A stretch of 64,000 bases of DNA, from NCBI RefSeq assembly GCF_014191715.1, contig NZ_JACHWY010000003.1:62001-126000 (forward strand). The letters are read 5' to 3'. The stretch is from Litorivivens lipolytica. Lineage in GTDB: Bacteria > Pseudomonadota > Gammaproteobacteria > Pseudomonadales > Spongiibacteraceae. Under the pieces are notes generated by a model. It was given only the letters and a program-made list of their open reading frames with translations, was not told the DNA's origin and did no database searches. The translations under genes and the position numbers were made by a program. The first letter of the stretch is position 1. Each line of letters opens with the position of its first letter. This document shows positions 49,407 to 57,777 of the stretch, piece by piece.

Positions 49407-50063
49407 ATGAAAGGAATGAGTACCGCCGTCAAAACCGCCGTCGCAAAGCGGAAGAAAGCGATTACCGCGCAGGACTTGATGAATGCAGCTGTAGAGCTGC
49501 TGGATTCCCACCGCAGCGTTTCGTCATTGAGTTTGCGGGAAATCGCCCGCGCTGCTGGCATTGCGCCTAACTCCTTTTATCGACATTTTCGCGATGTGGA
49601 CGAACTGGCCGTGGCGCTGATCGACCAGGCCGGTCGCAGCTTGCGCGGAGTAATTCGCGAAGCGCGCCAACGCCTGTCGCCCGAACGCAGCGCCATTCGC
49701 ACCTCGGTTGAAGCGTTTATGGACCAGCTCGATGCGGAGCAGAAAACGCTGCACATTCTGCTGCGGGAAATGTCGATTGGATCAGTCGCCTTTCGCCAAG
49801 CGGTTGAGCGCGAGCTCCGTTACTTTGAAGATGAGCTGTGCGACGAACTGGTTCGTATGGCGGAACTCACCGGCCACGATACCTTTGAACCCGCGCTGGC
49901 CTCCAAGGCCATCACCCGACTGGTGTTTACCATGGGCGCCTCCGCCGCGGAACTGTCTCCGGAAGCGCGGGGCCCGATCATCGAAGAGACCGTCATCATG
50001 ATCAAAATGATTATGGAAGGCGCCCAATCGCTGGCGCGAAAGGATCAGACCAAAAAGTCCTAA
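49407..50063 (+). CDS. TetR family regulator, FabR/DesT-like
   Basis: 218 residues. After a basic N-terminal arm, the HTH SLSLREIARAAGIAPNSFYRHFRDVDELAVALIDQAG is nearly the FabR signature. FabR and DesT sense the ratio of unsaturated to saturated acyl thioesters and repress desaturase or fabA/fabB genes. Its position divergent from a reductase-desaturase pair matches desT-desCB of Pseudomonas. The start is ATG 49407 or the ATG nine bases on. Its stop overlaps the LysR stop at 50060 by four bases, convergent. Confidence 0.87.
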   Translation: MKGMSTAVKTAVAKRKKAITAQDLMNAAVELLDSHRSVSSLSLREIARAAGIAPNSFYRHFRDVDELAVALIDQAGRSLRGVIREARQRLSPERSAIRTSVEAFMDQLDAEQKTLHILLREMSIGSVAFRQAVERELRYFEDELCDELVRMAELTGHDTFEPALASKAITRLVFTMGASAAELSPEARGPIIEETVIMIKMIMEGAQSLARKDQTKKS

Positions 50064-50935
50064 GCCTTTTTCTGCGCCGCAAACCATTGCGTAAAGGCCT
50101 CACTCATAAAGCGAACAAAGCAGGTCAGCCGCGCATTCTGACGCATATCCGGATGGTGCAGAATCCAGATACCGGTATCGAAGTTTTTAGCCGGATTGGC
50201 ATGTCGCACCAAGCCTTCGGCGGCTTCACTGGGCAATAGCGCCAAGCCCAAACCCTGTCGCGCCAATGCCGCTGCAGCGCGCAAGGAACCGGCGCGGGCG
50301 CTCACACTAAAGCGGGGCAGCTGTTTGTCGAGCCACTGACAGGCCGGGACCTGCAGCAGCTTGCCTTCGGGGGCAATTACCGACGCAACGCTGCTGGCGG
50401 GTAGTGATTCCGGAAATTCGCCCAGCGACGGGATGCCGTAAAACCCCCAGTCCATTTGCCCAAGACGCTTGCCAATCAAATACTCGGGCGGCAAATTGGT
50501 GGCGCGCAGGGCGATATCCGCTTCGCGACGGGCCAGATCGAGATGCTCCTGATCGGCGCGTAATTCCACCGTAATCTGCGGGTACTGCCGACAGAATTCG
50601 GCGATCAGCCCCGGCACGATCCAGTCGAGAAAGGTATCCGGGCAAGTCAGGCGGATCGAACCTTCCAACAAGGTATCACGGCCCGCTACCTGCCGCTCTA
50701 CATCGTCCATCACATCGGCGACCTGGCGCACGCGCTCGTATAATTGCAGGCCGAGGTCGGTCAGCTGGTAGCGATTATCCAGTCGATCGAACAGGCGGGT
50801 CTGCAAGCGCTCTTCCAACTGATTAATGCGGCGAAACACCGTGGAGTGATTTACGCCCAGCGAGCGACTGGCGGCACTCAGTGAGCCACCCTCGGCGACC
50901 GCATGAAAGAAGCGCATATCGTCCCAGTCTTTCAC
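50060..50935 (-). CDS. LysR family regulator, YhaJ-like
   Basis: 291 residues. HTH at about 5-60 (FFHAVAEGGSLSAASRSLGVNHSTVFRRINQLEERLQTRLFDRL), then an effector domain. The GTG start overlaps the stop of the glutathionyl-hydroquinone reductase gene (GTGA), so both come from one transcript. In E. coli the quinone-responsive YhaJ neighbours yqjG (same enzyme) and yqjF (DoxX); here the same three functions lie together with two palindromes between the reductase and DoxX genes. Sensing of quinones or related electrophiles is inferred from this. Confidence 0.85.
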   Translation of the reverse strand: MKDWDDMRFFHAVAEGGSLSAASRSLGVNHSTVFRRINQLEERLQTRLFDRLDNRYQLTDLGLQLYERVRQVADVMDDVERQVAGRDTLLEGSIRLTCPDTFLDWIVPGLIAEFCRQYPQITVELRADQEHLDLARREADIALRATNLPPEYLIGKRLGQMDWGFYGIPSLGEFPESLPASSVASVIAPEGKLLQVPACQWLDKQLPRFSVSARAGSLRAAAALARQGLGLALLPSEAAEGLVRHANPAKNFDTGIWILHHPDMRQNARLTCFVRFMSEAFTQWFAAQKKA

Positions 50936-51912
50936 AGGCTTTTCCCCGCCGCGTTTACGCCGGCCATCAGTCCACGCGTATGCGACCGTTTGAAATCAAT
51001 GTCGGGGCCAACGGGGACAATGCCCGTCGGATTGATCGTGCCGTGGCTGCGGTAATAATGCTGTTTGATATGGTCGAAATTCACGGTCTTTTCCACCCCC
51101 GGCCACTGATACAGCTCGCGCACATACTCGGCAATTGCCGGGAAATCTTCCAGCCGCTGACGGTTACATTTGAAGTGGCCGTGGTAGACCGGATCAAAGC
51201 GAATCAGCGTGGTGAACAAGCGCCAATCTGCTTCGGTAATTCGATCGCCGACCAGAAAACGCTGATGCACAAGCTTGCGCTCTATCGTATCCAGCGCCTC
51301 AAACAGGCTGTTATAGGCTTCTTCATAGGCACTTTGGGTGGTTGCAAAACCCGCTTTGTAGACGCCGTTGTTGATACGGTGGTAGACAAACTCATTGATC
51401 TCATCAATCTCGGCGCGCAAGTCTTCGGGATAATAATCGTCATGATTGCCGGTGACCTCGTTAAAAGCCGAATTGAACTGACGAATAATCTCCGAGGATT
51501 CGTTGTTCACAATGCATTCCCGCTGAGCATCCCAAAGGACCGGCACAGTAACCCGCCCCGTGTAATCGGCTTTGTGGCGGGTATAAATCTGATGCATTAC
51601 GTCACTCTGATAGAGCGCATCACCCGTTGAACCGCTGCGGGCATCAAAGGTCCAGCCCTGTTCCAGCATCAGCGGACTTACCACGGATACATCGATCAGA
51701 TCTTGCAGGCCTTTTAACTCCCGGAAGATCAGCGCGCGGTGCGCCCAGGGGCAGGCCAGGGAGACGTACAGCTGATAGCGCCCCTTCTCAAGTGGGTGCT
51801 CACTGTCGCCAAGAGCACCGCGAAACTGGCTCTCTTCACGCACAAACTTGCCGCCGCTTTTGCTGGTGTCATACCACTTGTCTTGCCATTTGCCTTCTAC
51901 CAGTAAACCCAT
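50932..51912 (-). CDS. yqjG: Glutathionyl-hydroquinone reductase (Xi-class GST)
   Basis: 326 residues. The catalytic Cys is in LACPWAHRALI, matching the CPWA motif of YqjG/EcmB/Xi-class glutathione transferases; the N-terminal FxREESQFRG and the C-terminal DEINEFVYHRINNGVYKAGFA are also typical. The enzyme removes glutathione from glutathionylated hydroquinones. AAAGGAGCGGCAC precedes the ATG. It leads the operon with the LysR gene and is divergent from the DoxX gene at 52113. Confidence 0.92.
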   Translation of the reverse strand: MGLLVEGKWQDKWYDTSKSGGKFVREESQFRGALGDSEHPLEKGRYQLYVSLACPWAHRALIFRELKGLQDLIDVSVVSPLMLEQGWTFDARSGSTGDALYQSDVMHQIYTRHKADYTGRVTVPVLWDAQRECIVNNESSEIIRQFNSAFNEVTGNHDDYYPEDLRAEIDEINEFVYHRINNGVYKAGFATTQSAYEEAYNSLFEALDTIERKLVHQRFLVGDRITEADWRLFTTLIRFDPVYHGHFKCNRQRLEDFPAIAEYVRELYQWPGVEKTVNFDHIKQHYYRSHGTINPTGIVPVGPDIDFKRSHTRGLMAGVNAAGKSL

Positions 51913-52004
51913 GTGCCGCTCCTTTCGTGGTCAATACCGACAGCCATCTTTACGCAGGCAGCCGGAAAGGTGACCAGTGAAACATACCGCAGAGTCGCCC
52001 GCCT

Positions 52005-52044
52005 TTTGCATTTATGCAAATTGAATTAGCGATTATCGCTAATT
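52005..52044. promoter_or_regulatory. Two perfect palindromes between GHQR and DoxX genes
   Basis: Site 1 (52005-52020): TTTGCAT-TT-ATGCAAA. Site 2 (52024-52044): 10-base arms AATTAGCGAT and ATCGCTAATT around one central base, containing TTAGCGATTATCGCTAA with the T-N11-A spacing of LysR sites. They sit in the 200-base divergent promoter, 69 bases before the DoxX start, and are the best operator candidates for the LysR gene at 50060. Confidence 0.65.
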
Positions 52045-52112
52045 TTATTTCTTCTTCGCAAAGGCAAAAATGCACAGCGTTGTCACCCCAAACCCTATTT
52101 CGGAGAACGATT

Positions 52113-52532
52113 ATGCAAAGCATCAACCCATCTCACGCAGGCACCGCCCTGCTCCGCATTAGCCTCGGCGTTATCTATCTGGCACACAGTGTCTACCTGA
52201 AATTGTTTGTATTTACTCTGCCCGGCACCGTGGCTTTCTTTGAATCCCTTGGCCTGCCGCCCTTTATTGCCTACGCCACTTTTCTGGCTGAAGCGGTGGG
52301 TGGTTTCGCCCTGCTGATTGGCTTCCAGACCCGCGTTGTTGCACTGGCCCTGATTCCGGTCGCCCTCGGCGCCACCTGGGCCCACGCGGGTTTTGGCTGG
52401 GTGTTCAGCGCTCAGGGCGGTGGCTGGGAATACCCCTTGTTTCTCACCGTCGCCACTGCCGTGGTAGCGCTGCAGGGCGAAGGGGCCTTTGCGGTTGATC
52501 GCGAAGCTCAAGCCCGCATCGCTCACGCCTGA
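52113..52532 (+). CDS. DoxX family membrane protein (YqjF-like)
   Basis: 139 residues with four membrane helices: LLRISLGVIYLAHSVYLKLFVF, FIAYATFLAEAVGGFALLIGF, VVALALIPVALGATWAH, and YPLFLTVATAVVALQG. The G-x-x-LLIG and helix arrangement are those of DoxX/YqjF. ATG 52113 has CGGAGAACG upstream; the frame to 52014 covers the operators. DoxX proteins in quinone-stress clusters are thought to handle thiol or quinone redox at the membrane, without proven chemistry. Confidence 0.87.
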   Translation: MQSINPSHAGTALLRISLGVIYLAHSVYLKLFVFTLPGTVAFFESLGLPPFIAYATFLAEAVGGFALLIGFQTRVVALALIPVALGATWAHAGFGWVFSAQGGGWEYPLFLTVATAVVALQGEGAFAVDREAQARIAHA

Positions 52533-52616
52533 AACTGAGATCCCCCTTGCGTCGGCGGCTGTTTGGCCCCGGCGCTTTTTTATTTTAGGGATCACCCTTT
52601 ATCCTCACGTAGCCAC

Positions 52617-52702
52617 GTCATTGCGAACCCAGTGAAGCAATCCCGACCAGTGTGTCACCCACGCCCATGAGATTGCTTCGTCGCCGCGCTCCTCGCAATG
52701 AC
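52617..52702. repeat. Palindromic intergenic repeat, copy 1
   Basis: Ends GTCATTGCGA and TCGCAATGAC are perfect inverted repeats; inside, GTGAAGCAATC pairs with GATTGCTTC. The element should fold into a long hairpin. It resembles widespread small palindromic mobile repeats (REP/MITE-like) with the GTCATTGCGA end. A second copy starts 167 bases on. Confidence 0.75.
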
Positions 52703-52783
52703 GACCTTCCGAATCAGCTTTTGCTTGTCAGCACTCGCAGCTCTTTTACTTTAGGAACCACTTTTTTACGCCCATCTATCCAC

Positions 52784-52868
52784 GTCATTGCGAACGCAGT
52801 GAAGCAATCTCGACCAGTGCGTCCCCAACCCCATGAGATTGCTTCATCGCTACGCTCCTCGCAATGAC
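52784..52868. repeat. Palindromic intergenic repeat, copy 2
   Basis: Same ends and inner arms as copy 1, one base shorter and about 85-90% alike. Both copies are followed by GAATCAGCTTTTGCTTGTCAG (52711-52731 and 52877-52897), so the duplicated unit is about 167 bases and includes flanking DNA. This copy ends 59 bases before the AAA+ start and may affect its expression. Confidence 0.75.
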
Positions 52869-52927
52869 ACCCTAGCGAATCAGCTTTTGCTTGTCAGAAT
52901 CCGCAGCGCCGCTTATGTTTGTCGCCC

Positions 52928-54400
52928 ATGAATGACGCTCATGATCTGAATCTAATACTCGAAGCCCGCACACCGCTGGTGGTGCTGGAGACCTTTGAAG
53001 AAACCCGTGCGCTCCAATTGTTAACGCGAGTCGCCGTCAAACGCGCCTGTGCCTTGCACTGCTGGTCAGCGACCGAAGGCATCAACTACCTGGGCTTTGG
53101 TCACAAGATTGAGAGCGATGACGATCTCGCAGACCCGGAGCGGGCCTTGCGAGCGATCAAAAAACAAAATCAGCCGGCCATCATTGCTCTCTGCGATTTT
53201 CACCCCTACCTCACCAATCCGTTGATCGTGCGGCTGGTCAAAGACATTGCCTTGGGCGATGAAAAAACGCGCCCCACGCTGGTGCTGATCAGCCACAGTC
53301 TGAAGATGCCGCCGGAACTGACGCGGCTCAGCGCCTACTTTCGCATGCGCCTACCCACAGAAGCCCAACTGGAAGCGGTTATTCGCGAGGAAGCCCGCCT
53401 TTGGGCCGGCGAGAATGGCGGTCACCGGGTGCGTACAGACCAACAGACCTTGTCGCAGCTGATGAACAATCTGAAGGGCCTGAGTTTTGACGACAGTCGC
53501 CGCCTGATTCGTAGCGCCATTCGCGACGACGGTGCCATCGATGAAAGCGACCTGCCGGAAATCAACCGCGCCAAGTTCCAGCTGATGGATATGGAAGGCG
53601 TGCTGAGTTTTGAGTACAACACCGAAAAGTTTTCCAGTGTTGGCGGCCTGCACGGATTGAAGCACTGGCTTGAGCAACGCAAAGGCGCCTTCCTCAATGG
53701 CAGCAGCAAGGACACACCCAAGGGCGTCATGCTGCTCGGTGTGCAGGGCGGCGGCAAAAGTCTTGCGGCCAAGGCCATCGCCGGTGTCTGGGGCCTGCCC
53801 TTGCTGCGCCTGGATTTTGCGGCGCTCTATAACAAGTACATCGGGGAAACCGAAAAGAACCTGCGCGAAGCGCTGGAGCTCGCCGAATTAATGTCGCCCT
53901 GCGTGCTGTGGATCGATGAAATCGAAAAAGGCCTGGCGAACGGCGGCAGTGATGACGGTACCTCCCGCCGCATTCAGGGCACGCTGTTGACCTGGCTGTC
54001 GGAGCGCAGCAAGCCGGTTTTTGTCTGCTGCACCTCCAACGACATTAGCGGACTGCCGCCGGAGCTGGTGCGAAAGGGCCGTCTCGACGAGATCTTTTTT
54101 GTGGATCTGCCCGATGAAGCGGTGCGACGGGATATTTTTGAAATACATCTAACAAAACGCGACCAGAGTCCAGGCCTGTTTGACCTGCCGCTGCTGAGCG
54201 CGGCGAGCGCCGGGTTTTCCGGTGCCGAGATCGAGCAGGCCATTGTGTCTGGCCTCTATACCTGTGCCGCACAGGGCACAGACCTGACCACGGAAACCCT
54301 GCTGCACGCCATCGCCAATACGCGCCCCCTGTCTGTAGTGATGGGTGAAAAGATTCAGGCGCTGCGCGATTGGGCCAACGACCGCACCGTGATGGCCTGA
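52928..54400 (+). CDS. AAA+ ATPase, Ycf46-like
   Basis: 490 residues. A poorly conserved N-terminal half (RTPLVVLETFEETRALQLL) is followed by a AAA+ module: Walker A GVQGGGKS at 271-278, Walker B LWIDEIEK with Asp330-Glu331, and sensor/arginine region ELVRKGRLDEIFFVDLPDE. The layout matches the Ycf46 group of cyanobacteria and proteobacteria, linked to inorganic-carbon use in cyanobacteria but uncharacterised here. Start at ATG 52928; a TTG nine bases earlier is possible. 97 bases separate it from the hydrolase gene downstream. Confidence 0.87.
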   Translation: MNDAHDLNLILEARTPLVVLETFEETRALQLLTRVAVKRACALHCWSATEGINYLGFGHKIESDDDLADPERALRAIKKQNQPAIIALCDFHPYLTNPLIVRLVKDIALGDEKTRPTLVLISHSLKMPPELTRLSAYFRMRLPTEAQLEAVIREEARLWAGENGGHRVRTDQQTLSQLMNNLKGLSFDDSRRLIRSAIRDDGAIDESDLPEINRAKFQLMDMEGVLSFEYNTEKFSSVGGLHGLKHWLEQRKGAFLNGSSKDTPKGVMLLGVQGGGKSLAAKAIAGVWGLPLLRLDFAALYNKYIGETEKNLREALELAELMSPCVLWIDEIEKGLANGGSDDGTSRRIQGTLLTWLSERSKPVFVCCTSNDISGLPPELVRKGRLDEIFFVDLPDEAVRRDIFEIHLTKRDQSPGLFDLPLLSAASAGFSGAEIEQAIVSGLYTCAAQGTDLTTETLLHAIANTRPLSVVMGEKIQALRDWANDRTVMA

Positions 54401-54496
54401 CGGCCACTATTGCGGAAAGTACTGACCCTATTTGTCCTTGACCGCCGCTGCGGCCAATTCGACACTGAAGCGACTCGTCGACCAAGAGGAATCGCT

Positions 54497-55240
54497 GTGC
54501 AGCCTGTCCACCCGGAACCCCCTGAGCTCTGGCATTCGCTGTCCGAGGGCATGCGCGCCCTGATGGAAGTCAATCAGCTCCTCCTTTCACGCCCACTGCT
54601 GAAACGCATTCCGCGCGGTGACGGCCATCCGGTGATGACCTTGCCCGGTTTTGGCGGTGCCGATGGCAGCATGGCGCTCCTGCGCGGCTGGCTCAATCGC
54701 TGGGGCTACGATGCACGGCCATGGAATCTCGGCCGCAATTTTCCGAAATACCGCATGGACTCCCTTGACGCGGCCATGGTGTTTCGGGAAAAGATGGTAA
54801 TGCGCGCCGGTCGCGAGCTGGAAAAGGTTTTCAAGGAGACCGGCCAGAAAGTCAGCCTGATCGGCTGGAGCATGGGCGGCCTTTATGCCCATGAACTCGG
54901 TCAGAAACACCCGGAATGGGTGCGACAGGTTATCACTCTGGGCACCCCTCACGGGGATCCGCGCGGCACCGCGGCCTGGGATATTATGCGCCGCCTCTAC
55001 AACAGTGAGGTCCCGGAAGAAGTACAGGATGTCTCCGGCTGGCTTGGCACCAACATGGAAGCCGTGACTGTGCCGGTGACAGTGATCTTCAGCCCGACCG
55101 ACGGCATCGTCAGTCAGGAAGTCGCCACGCTACGCCATGCGGATGTAAATCATCTGGCGGTCAACTCGAGCCATTTGGGTTTTGCAATGAATCCGCGTGT
55201 GTACCGCTTGATTGGCCGGCAATTGGCGCGCAGCGTTTGA
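54497..55240 (+). CDS. Alpha/beta hydrolase, lipase-like
   Basis: 247 residues. VMTLPGFGGADGSMALLRGWLNRWGYDARPWNLGRNF, nucleophile Ser in GWSMGGLYAHELG, TLGTPHGDPRG after it, Asp in IFSPTDGIVS and His in NSSHLGFAMNP. It resembles esterase/lipase proteins related to PGAP1 or triacylglycerol lipases. GTG 54497 is preferred because AGAGGA lies six bases upstream; the frame to TTG 54410 has no such site. It is followed by a terminator. Confidence 0.85.
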   Translation: MQPVHPEPPELWHSLSEGMRALMEVNQLLLSRPLLKRIPRGDGHPVMTLPGFGGADGSMALLRGWLNRWGYDARPWNLGRNFPKYRMDSLDAAMVFREKMVMRAGRELEKVFKETGQKVSLIGWSMGGLYAHELGQKHPEWVRQVITLGTPHGDPRGTAAWDIMRRLYNSEVPEEVQDVSGWLGTNMEAVTVPVTVIFSPTDGIVSQEVATLRHADVNHLAVNSSHLGFAMNPRVYRLIGRQLARSV

Positions 55241-55255
55241 ATCACCAGAAAGCAA

Positions 55256-55277
55256 AAAGGGCCCAATAGGGCCCTTT
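55256..55277. terminator. Bidirectional terminator between convergent genes
   Basis: AAAGGGCCC-AATA-GGGCCCTTT is a perfect stem of nine base pairs. On the minus strand it is followed by TTTGC, on the plus strand by GGAAAACG. It ends transcription from the hydrolase gene (15 bases past its stop) and the anti-sigma gene (21 bases past). Confidence 0.8.
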
Positions 55278-55298
55278 GGAAAACGCGCAGTTCATCAC

Positions 55299-55973
55299 CT
55301 ACAAACGGGTGAAAGGCTTCAGCAGTGTCGGGATCAACGCCCGGAAGCGCAAGCCACCGTCCATACCCGCGAGGCAGATACAGGGCTCATCGGCGAAGGC
55401 CACCGGCTGGTGTTCCACGCTGCCATCCAGATCGGCAATATCTCCGACATTGAAGTCGCCTAACGCATCGCTATAGCCACCCTGCATGATCAGCGTCAGC
55501 TCGGAGGATTTGTGCGTATGCACCGGCATGCTTTTGCCTTCCGCGATACGCAGCATAAAGGAACGACCTTCACTCAAGGGCAGCTCAAGCTTTTCAATCC
55601 CCGGCGCCAGTTTCCGCCATCTCAACTGCTCGTAAGAGTCAGCCTGCAGCAGGTTCTTCAGGGCATTGGGCATGAAAATACCGCCTTTAACGGCAGACTG
55701 CTGAGCGGAAGGTGCCGGACGCGCAGGCGCTGCAGCCGGCTCGGGCTGGCTGTCCAACAATGCCAACATGGCGTCCCGGGCCGAAGCCGACACCGGCTGC
55801 AGCGGCAGACGCTCCAGCATATGACCACCCAATGCTTCGGCGCGCCGCAGCTCACTGCGACAGCTTGCACATACTTCCGTATGGCAAGTCACCACCAGCG
55901 CCATAGCGGCAGGCAGTGAGCCCGCAGCGTAAGCCGCCAGCGTATCCGCCTGTAGATGGTGTTCTACGTTCAT
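55299..55973 (-). CDS. chrR: ChrR-type cupin anti-sigma factor
   Basis: 224 residues. The zinc-binding anti-sigma domain has H31-x3-C35-x2-C38 (CHTEVCASC) after LAAYAAGSLPAAMALVV. After a Pro/Ala linker, a cupin domain (about 125-215) carries the metal motif PVHTHKSSELTLIMQGGYSD. ChrR holds its ECF sigma factor and releases it on singlet oxygen or related stress. It overlaps the sigma gene (ATGA), the usual coupling for the ECF/ChrR pair. Confidence 0.92.
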   Translation of the reverse strand: MNVEHHLQADTLAAYAAGSLPAAMALVVTCHTEVCASCRSELRRAEALGGHMLERLPLQPVSASARDAMLALLDSQPEPAAAPARPAPSAQQSAVKGGIFMPNALKNLLQADSYEQLRWRKLAPGIEKLELPLSEGRSFMLRIAEGKSMPVHTHKSSELTLIMQGGYSDALGDFNVGDIADLDGSVEHQPVAFADEPCICLAGMDGGLRFRALIPTLLKPFTRL

Positions 55974-56542
55974 CCTTCCTCTCCGTACTTCTTGCGCAGG
56001 GCCTGCAGGGCCAGACGCAAACTTGACTTAACACTTCCCAGCGGCATACCGGTTTCACCGGCAATTTCGCTGTGGCTCTTACCCTCGAAGTAAGCCTTGT
56101 AGACCACTTGGGCCTGATTCTGGGGCAAGGCTGCCAGGGCGTCCTGAATGCGATCGGCATCCAGTTCGCCGCTATCTTCCTCCGGATCTTCCGCCCCGAC
56201 GCCCGCTTCCAGATACTCATCTTCGAGCTCGTAGACCTTCGCCCTCTGCTTACGCAGACGATCGATCCATAGATTTCTTGCGACCCGAAACAGCCAGGTA
56301 CTAACCGCGGCCTTTTTGGGCTGGTACAGGTGCGCCTTGTTCCACAAGGCAAGCAGCGCCTCCTGAGTCAGGTCTTCCGCCATTCCGGCATCAACCCCCT
56401 GCCCCAGCAAATACGCATTTACCCGTGGAGAAAAGTAGTCAAACAGGGCCATAAAACTCTGTTTATCCCTACCTTCAGCGACCTTGGCCATGCACTCGAT
56501 CCAGTACTTGGGATCGATACTTTCGCCGAGGCTGTCTGTCAT
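55970..56542 (-). CDS. ECF sigma factor of the RpoE-ChrR type
   Basis: 190 residues. Region 2: GMAEDLTQEALLALWNKAHLYQPKKAAVSTWLFRVARNLWIDRLRKQR. Region 4: MPLGSVKSSLRLALQALRKKYG. These, and the ChrR partner, place it with ECF11-like sigma factors that respond to singlet oxygen and reactive electrophiles. AAGGAGTAGGA precedes the ATG. Its promoter at 56561-56590 has the consensus TGATCC-N18-TAAGA, so it is autoregulated. Targets outside this operon are not proven, but a similar element precedes the DUF4331 gene. Confidence 0.92.
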   Translation of the reverse strand: MTDSLGESIDPKYWIECMAKVAEGRDKQSFMALFDYFSPRVNAYLLGQGVDAGMAEDLTQEALLALWNKAHLYQPKKAAVSTWLFRVARNLWIDRLRKQRAKVYELEDEYLEAGVGAEDPEEDSGELDADRIQDALAALPQNQAQVVYKAYFEGKSHSEIAGETGMPLGSVKSSLRLALQALRKKYGEEG

Positions 56543-56560
56543 TCCTACTCCTTAGTGCCG

Positions 56561-56590
56561 CTCTTACGCGAGTCTGCGGCAAATGGATCA
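56561..56590 (-). promoter_or_regulatory. ECF sigma (RpoE-ChrR) autoregulatory promoter
   Basis: Read on the minus strand: TGATCC (56590-56585), an 18-base spacer and TAAGAG (56566-56561), ending 19 bases before the sigma gene's ATG. This agrees fully with the TGATCC-N18-TAAGA promoter described for Rhodobacter RpoE. Confidence 0.75.
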
Positions 56591-56713
56591 ACTTTTATTC
56601 AAGTCCAAGTAGAGCATATTTGACCGGCCAGCGACTACAGCACAAGCCACCGTAGTCGTTGCCATCGCCTGCCGCACAGCGATACCATAAAAGCCTGCTG
56701 TCAGGAGATCTTC

Positions 56714-57733
56714 ATGCCCCACCAAGCCCCCGCCCAGACCCGCCAATTTGCTGATCTTATTGGAAATACTCCGCTGATCTACCTGCGTGGGGTCTCTGAA
56801 ATGACCGGCTGCCACATTTACGGCAAAGCCGAGTTTCTGAATCCAGGCGGCAGTGTAAAAGATCGTACCGCGCTCGGCATTGTACGCGCCGCGGAAAGCA
56901 GCGGCGAGCTGCAGCCCGGGGGCACTATCGTCGAGGGCACCGCCGGCAACACCGGTATTGGCCTGACGCTGCTGGCCAACTCACTGGGCTACAAGTCGGT
57001 TGTCGTCATGCCCCAATCTCTGAGCAAGGAGAAAATCGAGCTACTGGACCTCTATGGCGCAGATCTGCGTCTGGTCAAGGCCACCAGCTACGACGACCCA
57101 AATCATTACATTCACACCGCCGAGCGTCTCGCCAAGGAGCTGTCCGCCAAAGATCCTAACGGCGTGGTGTGGGCGCGACAGTTTGATAATACCGCCAACC
57201 GCGACATCCACTATCAGACCACCGGCGCCGAAATCTGGGAGCAGACCAATGGCAAGGTCGACGGTTTTATCTGCGCCGTTGGCACCGGCGGCACCTTGGC
57301 CGGTACGGCAATGGCATTGCGAGAGCGCAACAGCGATATCAAGATTGGTATCGCCGACCCACAGGGTTCTGCCCTGTTCAACCACTACGTCAATGGCGAA
57401 CTGAAAGCCGAGGGGCGTTCCATCGCCGAGGGTATCGGCATCAGCTTCGTCACCGGCAACCTAGAAGGCATTGATATTGATATGCCTTTCCAGATCTCTG
57501 ACGCCGAGGCGCTGCCTCACATATTCGACATCCTGCGCCATGAGGGGCTATGCCTAGGCGGCTCATCGGCAGTCAACATCGCCGGCGCCGTGCGCATGGC
57601 TAAAGAGATGGGGCCGGGACATACTTTGGTCACCATCCTCTGCGATTACGGCGATCGTTATAAGAGCAAACTCTATAACCCGGTATACCTAGAGCAGGTC
57701 GATCTGCCAGTACCGAACTGGCTGCGGGTCTGA
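56714..57733 (+). CDS. cysK: Cysteine synthase A
   Basis: 339 residues, a PLP-dependent beta family enzyme. The PLP lysine is in NPGGSVKDRTAL, the phosphate-binding loop is GTAGNTGIGL, and the C-terminal part has LGGSSAVNIAGA and ILCDYGDRYKSKLYNP. It makes cysteine from O-acetylserine and sulfide. CAGGAGATCTTC precedes the ATG. It starts 171 bases from the ECF sigma gene, divergent from it. It is longer than E. coli CysK by about 15 residues. Confidence 0.9.
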   Translation: MPHQAPAQTRQFADLIGNTPLIYLRGVSEMTGCHIYGKAEFLNPGGSVKDRTALGIVRAAESSGELQPGGTIVEGTAGNTGIGLTLLANSLGYKSVVVMPQSLSKEKIELLDLYGADLRLVKATSYDDPNHYIHTAERLAKELSAKDPNGVVWARQFDNTANRDIHYQTTGAEIWEQTNGKVDGFICAVGTGGTLAGTAMALRERNSDIKIGIADPQGSALFNHYVNGELKAEGRSIAEGIGISFVTGNLEGIDIDMPFQISDAEALPHIFDILRHEGLCLGGSSAVNIAGAVRMAKEMGPGHTLVTILCDYGDRYKSKLYNPVYLEQVDLPVPNWLRV

Positions 57734-57777
57734 AGGCCCCAGTTCAACAAGAAAATACATAACAACGGGGAAACTTC

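Larger units (their letters stand above)
52533..52927. other. 395-base gene-free stretch holding a tandem pair of palindromic repeats
   Basis: Between the DoxX stop and the AAA+ ATPase start. It contains two 85-86-base palindromic elements with shared flanks (listed separately). No ORF with a credible start was seen. GC-rich sequence near 52545-52580 (GGCGGC/GCCCCGG) may form the DoxX terminator, followed by TTTTTTATTTT. Confidence 0.6.

Noticed and set aside
52617-52868. Possible CRISPR array
   Set aside because: Only two long repeats that are internally palindromic, no short regular repeat-spacer pattern and no cas genes.
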